A stretch of DNA of 64,000 nt from DATMER01 sp035556715 (GTDB lineage Bacteria > Acidobacteriota > Thermoanaerobaculia > Multivoradales > UBA5704). Below, in pieces: positions 62,490-64,000 of the stretch. The stretch is from positions 12,203 to 76,202 of the forward strand of contig DATMER010000001.1 of the NCBI GenBank assembly GCA_035556715.1. The letters run 5' to 3'. Numbering within the stretch: the first letter of the stretch is position 1; every line of letters starts with the position of its first letter. The notes below the pieces were generated by a model. The model was given only the letters and a program-made list of their open reading frames with translations. It did no database searches and was not told the origin of the DNA. Both the position numbers and the translations under genes were made by a program.

Positions 62490-62611
62490 GGCTTTCTTCC
62501 TCTCCGGGTCGGGGCCATCTCCTGTTGGGCGTGTTGGGTAAGGCGGACATCTTCCTGGATTGCTTGTTCGGCGATCCATCTCTCGACGGCTTCGATCTCG
62601 TCCTTTCCCAC
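62486..62611 (-). pseudogene. Truncated DUF4258-type toxin remnant
   Basis: A 41-codon frame from GTG 62611 reads VGKDEIEAVERWIAEQAIQE then DVRLTQHAQQEM, the N-terminal half of DUF4258 toxins (IRxTxHAxxEM). After EMA the family sequence is replaced by PTRRGRKP and a stop that overlaps the antitoxin ATG. The conserved C-terminal strands of the toxin are missing, consistent with an internal deletion that kept the translational coupling to the antitoxin. Confidence 0.55.
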
Positions 62612-62703
62612 TCCTCCTCCTGGCCTGGGTTCTTGCTGGGAAGAACAGTGTACTGCTTTTTTGCGATCTCCTTGCCAGGGTGGCTTGCGAGATACTCCCC
62701 TCC

Positions 62704-63564
62704 ATGGCCACGATCCTCTGCCCCGTCCGAGGCTGCGCCGCTCCCCTGGAGCGACAGGAGCAGTCCTGGTCCTGCCCGCGGGGACACTCCTTCGACATCG
62801 CTCGGAGCGGCTACTGCAACCTCCTCCAGCCCCAGGACCGCAAGTCGAAGAGCCCTGGCGACCCCAAGGAAGTCGCCCTGGCCCGGCGACGCTTCCTGGA
62901 GGCAGGACACGGAGACTTCCTCCTCCAAGCTCTTCTGGAAGAGATACCGTCCGGGCTCGCGGTGCTGGACGTCGGCTGTGGCGAGGGGTTTTTCCTGGGC
63001 TCTCTTGCCCGGGAGCGGGAGATGGAGGCGCATGGCGCCGATCTGTCGGTCCCCGCGATTGACCTTGCCGCCCGACGATTCCCCGGAGTGAGCTGGTGGG
63101 TGGTCAACGCCGACCGCGCCCTTCCCTTCGCGGACGGCTCCTTCGGCCTGGCGCTCTCCATCGCCGGCCGCCGTCCGTCGAAGGAGCTGCGGCGGGTGCT
63201 CAGGGGAGATCTCCTCGTCGCGATCCCCGGAGAGGACGACCTGATCGAGCTGCGGGAAGCGGTGCTGGGGGAGGGGAGGCTCCTCGGAAGGGTCGAGAGG
63301 ACGGTCGCCGAGTTGGCTGGGGACTTCGAGCTGACGTCCCACCGCACGGCGCGGCATACGGCGCGACTGGATGAAGCGGCGATCCGGGACGCCCTCGCCT
63401 CTACCTATCGCGGGGCACGGGATAGCCAGAGGAAGAGGCTGAAGGAGATCAGGGGGCTAGGCCCCCTCTCCCCCGCGCAGGCGGGGGAGAGGGATGGGGA
63501 GAGGGGGGATGGGATCAAAGTCACGCTCAGCTTCGATCTGCTCCGTTTCGCTGTGTCAGAATGA
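62704..63564 (+). CDS. rlmA: RlmA-type 23S rRNA (guanine-N1) methyltransferase with repeat insertion
   Basis: 286-residue methyltransferase resembling RlmA(I/II), which methylates G745/G748 of 23S rRNA. It has an N-terminal zinc finger (ILCPVRGCAAPLER; WSCPRGHSFDIARSGYCNLL), the family segment PGDPKEVALARRRFLEAGHG and SAM motif I VLDVGCGEGFFLGSLA. The C-terminal strand TLSFDLLRFAV is intact, but 19 codons before it (LGPLSPAQAGERDGERGDG) come from a palindromic repeat inserted in frame. ATG 62704 opens the conserved zinc finger. No strong ribosome site is seen, and upstream in-frame starts lack homology. The gene is divergent from the antitoxin remnant locus. Confidence 0.85.
   Translation: MATILCPVRGCAAPLERQEQSWSCPRGHSFDIARSGYCNLLQPQDRKSKSPGDPKEVALARRRFLEAGHGDFLLQALLEEIPSGLAVLDVGCGEGFFLGSLAREREMEAHGADLSVPAIDLAARRFPGVSWWVVNADRALPFADGSFGLALSIAGRRPSKELRRVLRGDLLVAIPGEDDLIELREAVLGEGRLLGRVERTVAELAGDFELTSHRTARHTARLDEAAIRDALASTYRGARDSQRKRLKEIRGLGPLSPAQAGERDGERGDGIKVTLSFDLLRFAVSE
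63464..63493. repeat. Palindromic repeat inserted in rlmA
   Basis: Arms CCCTCTCCCCCGC (63464-63476) and GCGGGGGAGAGGG (63481-63493) are perfectly complementary around a GCAG loop. C/G-only stems with CTC/GAG steps are typical of dispersed REP- or MITE-like palindromes. Adjacent bases (GGATGGGGAGAGGGGGGATG) continue the same composition, so the whole insert is about 57 bp. Confidence 0.75.
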
Positions 63565-63571
63565 CTGAATG

Positions 63572-63724
63572 ATGCCGGAAAGCCCGCAACCGCCCGACCC
63601 GCCCCTGGAGCCCGTCGACGAAGCCTCCGACGAGAGCTTCCCGGCGAGCGATCCCCCTTCCTGGCAGCCTCTCCATTTGGGTCCTCCGGGTGACCATCCT
63701 CCGGCAGAGAAGAAAGAGGCCTGA
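63572..63724 (+). CDS. Small acidic protein with DEASDESFPASDPPSW motif
   Basis: 50-residue protein: a proline-rich start, then VDEASDESFPASDPPSW, a short motif I recognise from many small uncharacterised bacterial proteins and protein tails (D/E-A-S-x-E-S-F-P-A-S-D-P-P). It starts seven bases after the rlmA stop, has no ribosome site of its own and is probably translated by coupling. A terminator follows its stop by ten bases. It is soluble, acidic and likely disordered. Function unknown. Confidence 0.6.
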   Translation: MPESPQPPDPPLEPVDEASDESFPASDPPSWQPLHLGPPGDHPPAEKKEA

Positions 63725-63734
63725 AAAGCAAAAA

Positions 63735-63758
63735 CCCCGGCCTCTTGCGAGGCCGGGG
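63735..63758. terminator. Bidirectional intrinsic terminator
   Basis: CCCCGGCCTC and GAGGCCGGGG form a perfect 10-bp stem. On the minus strand the loop is GCAA and the stem is followed by TTTTTGCTTTT, a textbook terminator for the putative minus-strand RNA. On the plus strand CTCTTTT follows, so it can also end the rlmA/small-protein transcript. Confidence 0.85.
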
Positions 63759-63937
63759 CTCTTTTGGTCTGTGTCGGTGGCGTTGGGTTCCCCGTTCGGG
63801 TCACCCTCCGTCATCTTTGGAGGAGCCTCTTACGAGGACGCCACCTCCAAACCGTGACAATCGTTCAAGGATCACCTCCTTTCTGGGCGTATCCGTCTTC
63901 GGCGGGGCCCAACCCGCCCGGTCCCATTAGCCGCCCA
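63735..63937 (-). ncRNA. Candidate structured non-coding RNA with 16S-complementary segment
   Basis: This minus-strand segment folds into successive hairpins: TGGCGGGT-type stem TGGGCG/CGCCCA (63937-63932 with 63889-63884) enclosing GGCGGG/CCCGCC; an unpaired AGAAAGGAGGTGATCC (63884-63869); TTTGGAGG/CCTCCAAA with an inner CCTC-GTAA-GAGG (63851-63816); and GGGT-GA-CCC-GAAC-GGG-GA-ACCC (63806-63785). The terminator (63758-63735) follows. GNRA loops (GTAA, GCAA) and tandem GA mismatches occur only when read on the minus strand, which argues for that strand being transcribed. The 5' end is not defined and may lie beyond 64000. I do not recognise a known RNA family. Open frames across it are short or run through the terminator. 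The remaining sequence to 64000 shows no gene I can support. Confidence 0.45.
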
Positions 63938-64000
63938 AGCTGCTGAGGACCGCCACGTCACACCCCCGAAAGGAAGCGCGTGGAGCCGGAACGACGACAT

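Noticed and set aside
63527..63814. Minus-strand open frame of 95 codons
   Set aside because: It runs straight through the strong terminator hairpin and has no homology or ribosome site.
63869..63884. 3' end of a 16S rRNA gene on the plus strand
   Set aside because: The 16-nt match to the 16S terminus is not preceded by any other conserved 16S sequence, so it is read as a 16S-complementary segment on the minus strand.
63980..64000. Start of a new plus-strand gene (AAAGGA then GTG near the window end)
   Set aside because: Only seven codons are visible, too few to support a gene.

Overview
The window is a GC-rich bacterial chromosome segment from a Gram-negative organism: it encodes an outer-membrane TamA/TamB pair and an OmpA-type lipoprotein. 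An 813-residue MacB/FtsX-type permease of the duplicated kind that is very common in Acidobacteriota, together with the TPR, Uma2 and small cysteine-rich secreted proteins, makes an acidobacterial origin the best guess. This is inferred from gene families only. No rRNA, tRNA or CRISPR array was seen.

Left flank (1-17 kb). The end of a MamK/ParM-like actin gene is followed by a decayed toxin-antitoxin locus whose TumA-like antitoxin survives, and by a stand-alone cyclic-nucleotide-binding protein. Next comes a tightly coupled yihY-tamA-tamB operon on the minus strand and a small HTH protein. Then come three paralogous proteins with an N-terminal HxxxxCxxC motif and TPR-like helical repeats. 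Two of the three are preceded by genes for small Sec-secreted peptides sharing a C-terminal CIDPxGxPRPC signature. An OmpA lipoprotein, a Uma2 nuclease and a UdgX uracil-DNA glycosylase complete the flank. UdgX and the following cluster converge on an array of about 14 degenerate units with an exact 20-bp period.

Core (17.4-56.3 kb). A minus-strand operon with very short gaps or overlaps encodes a hybrid polyketide/non-ribosomal peptide assembly line. In order of transcription it holds: a duplicated ABC permease; PKS (KS-AT-cMT-T); PKS (KS-AT-T-luciferase-like monooxygenase); a crotonyl-CoA carboxylase/reductase; NRPS (AT-T-C-A-T-C-A-T); a B12/radical SAM enzyme; NRPS (C-A-T, predicted Thr); NRPS-PKS (C-A-T-C-A-T-KS-AT-KR-T-TE); and a second B12/radical SAM enzyme. 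Both radical SAM proteins carry the CxxxxxxxCxxC signature of the family known from RiPP maturation, which is unusual in an NRPS/PKS pathway. The predicted product is a lipo- or polyketide-peptide with a Val-like, an unassigned, a Thr, an Ile/Val-like and an unassigned residue, extended by one malonate and released by a thioesterase.

Right flank (56.3-64 kb). A TetR regulator, a thiolase and an alpha/beta hydrolase form a unit with matching TetR-type operators. They are followed by a secreted cysteine-rich peptide, a RapA-like helicase, an orphan YgiT-type antitoxin with a truncated DUF4258-type toxin remnant, an RlmA-type rRNA methyltransferase interrupted by an in-frame palindromic repeat, a 50-residue acidic protein, and a candidate structured non-coding RNA. 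That RNA contains a 16-nt perfect complement of the bacterial 16S rRNA 3' end and ends in a strong intrinsic terminator.
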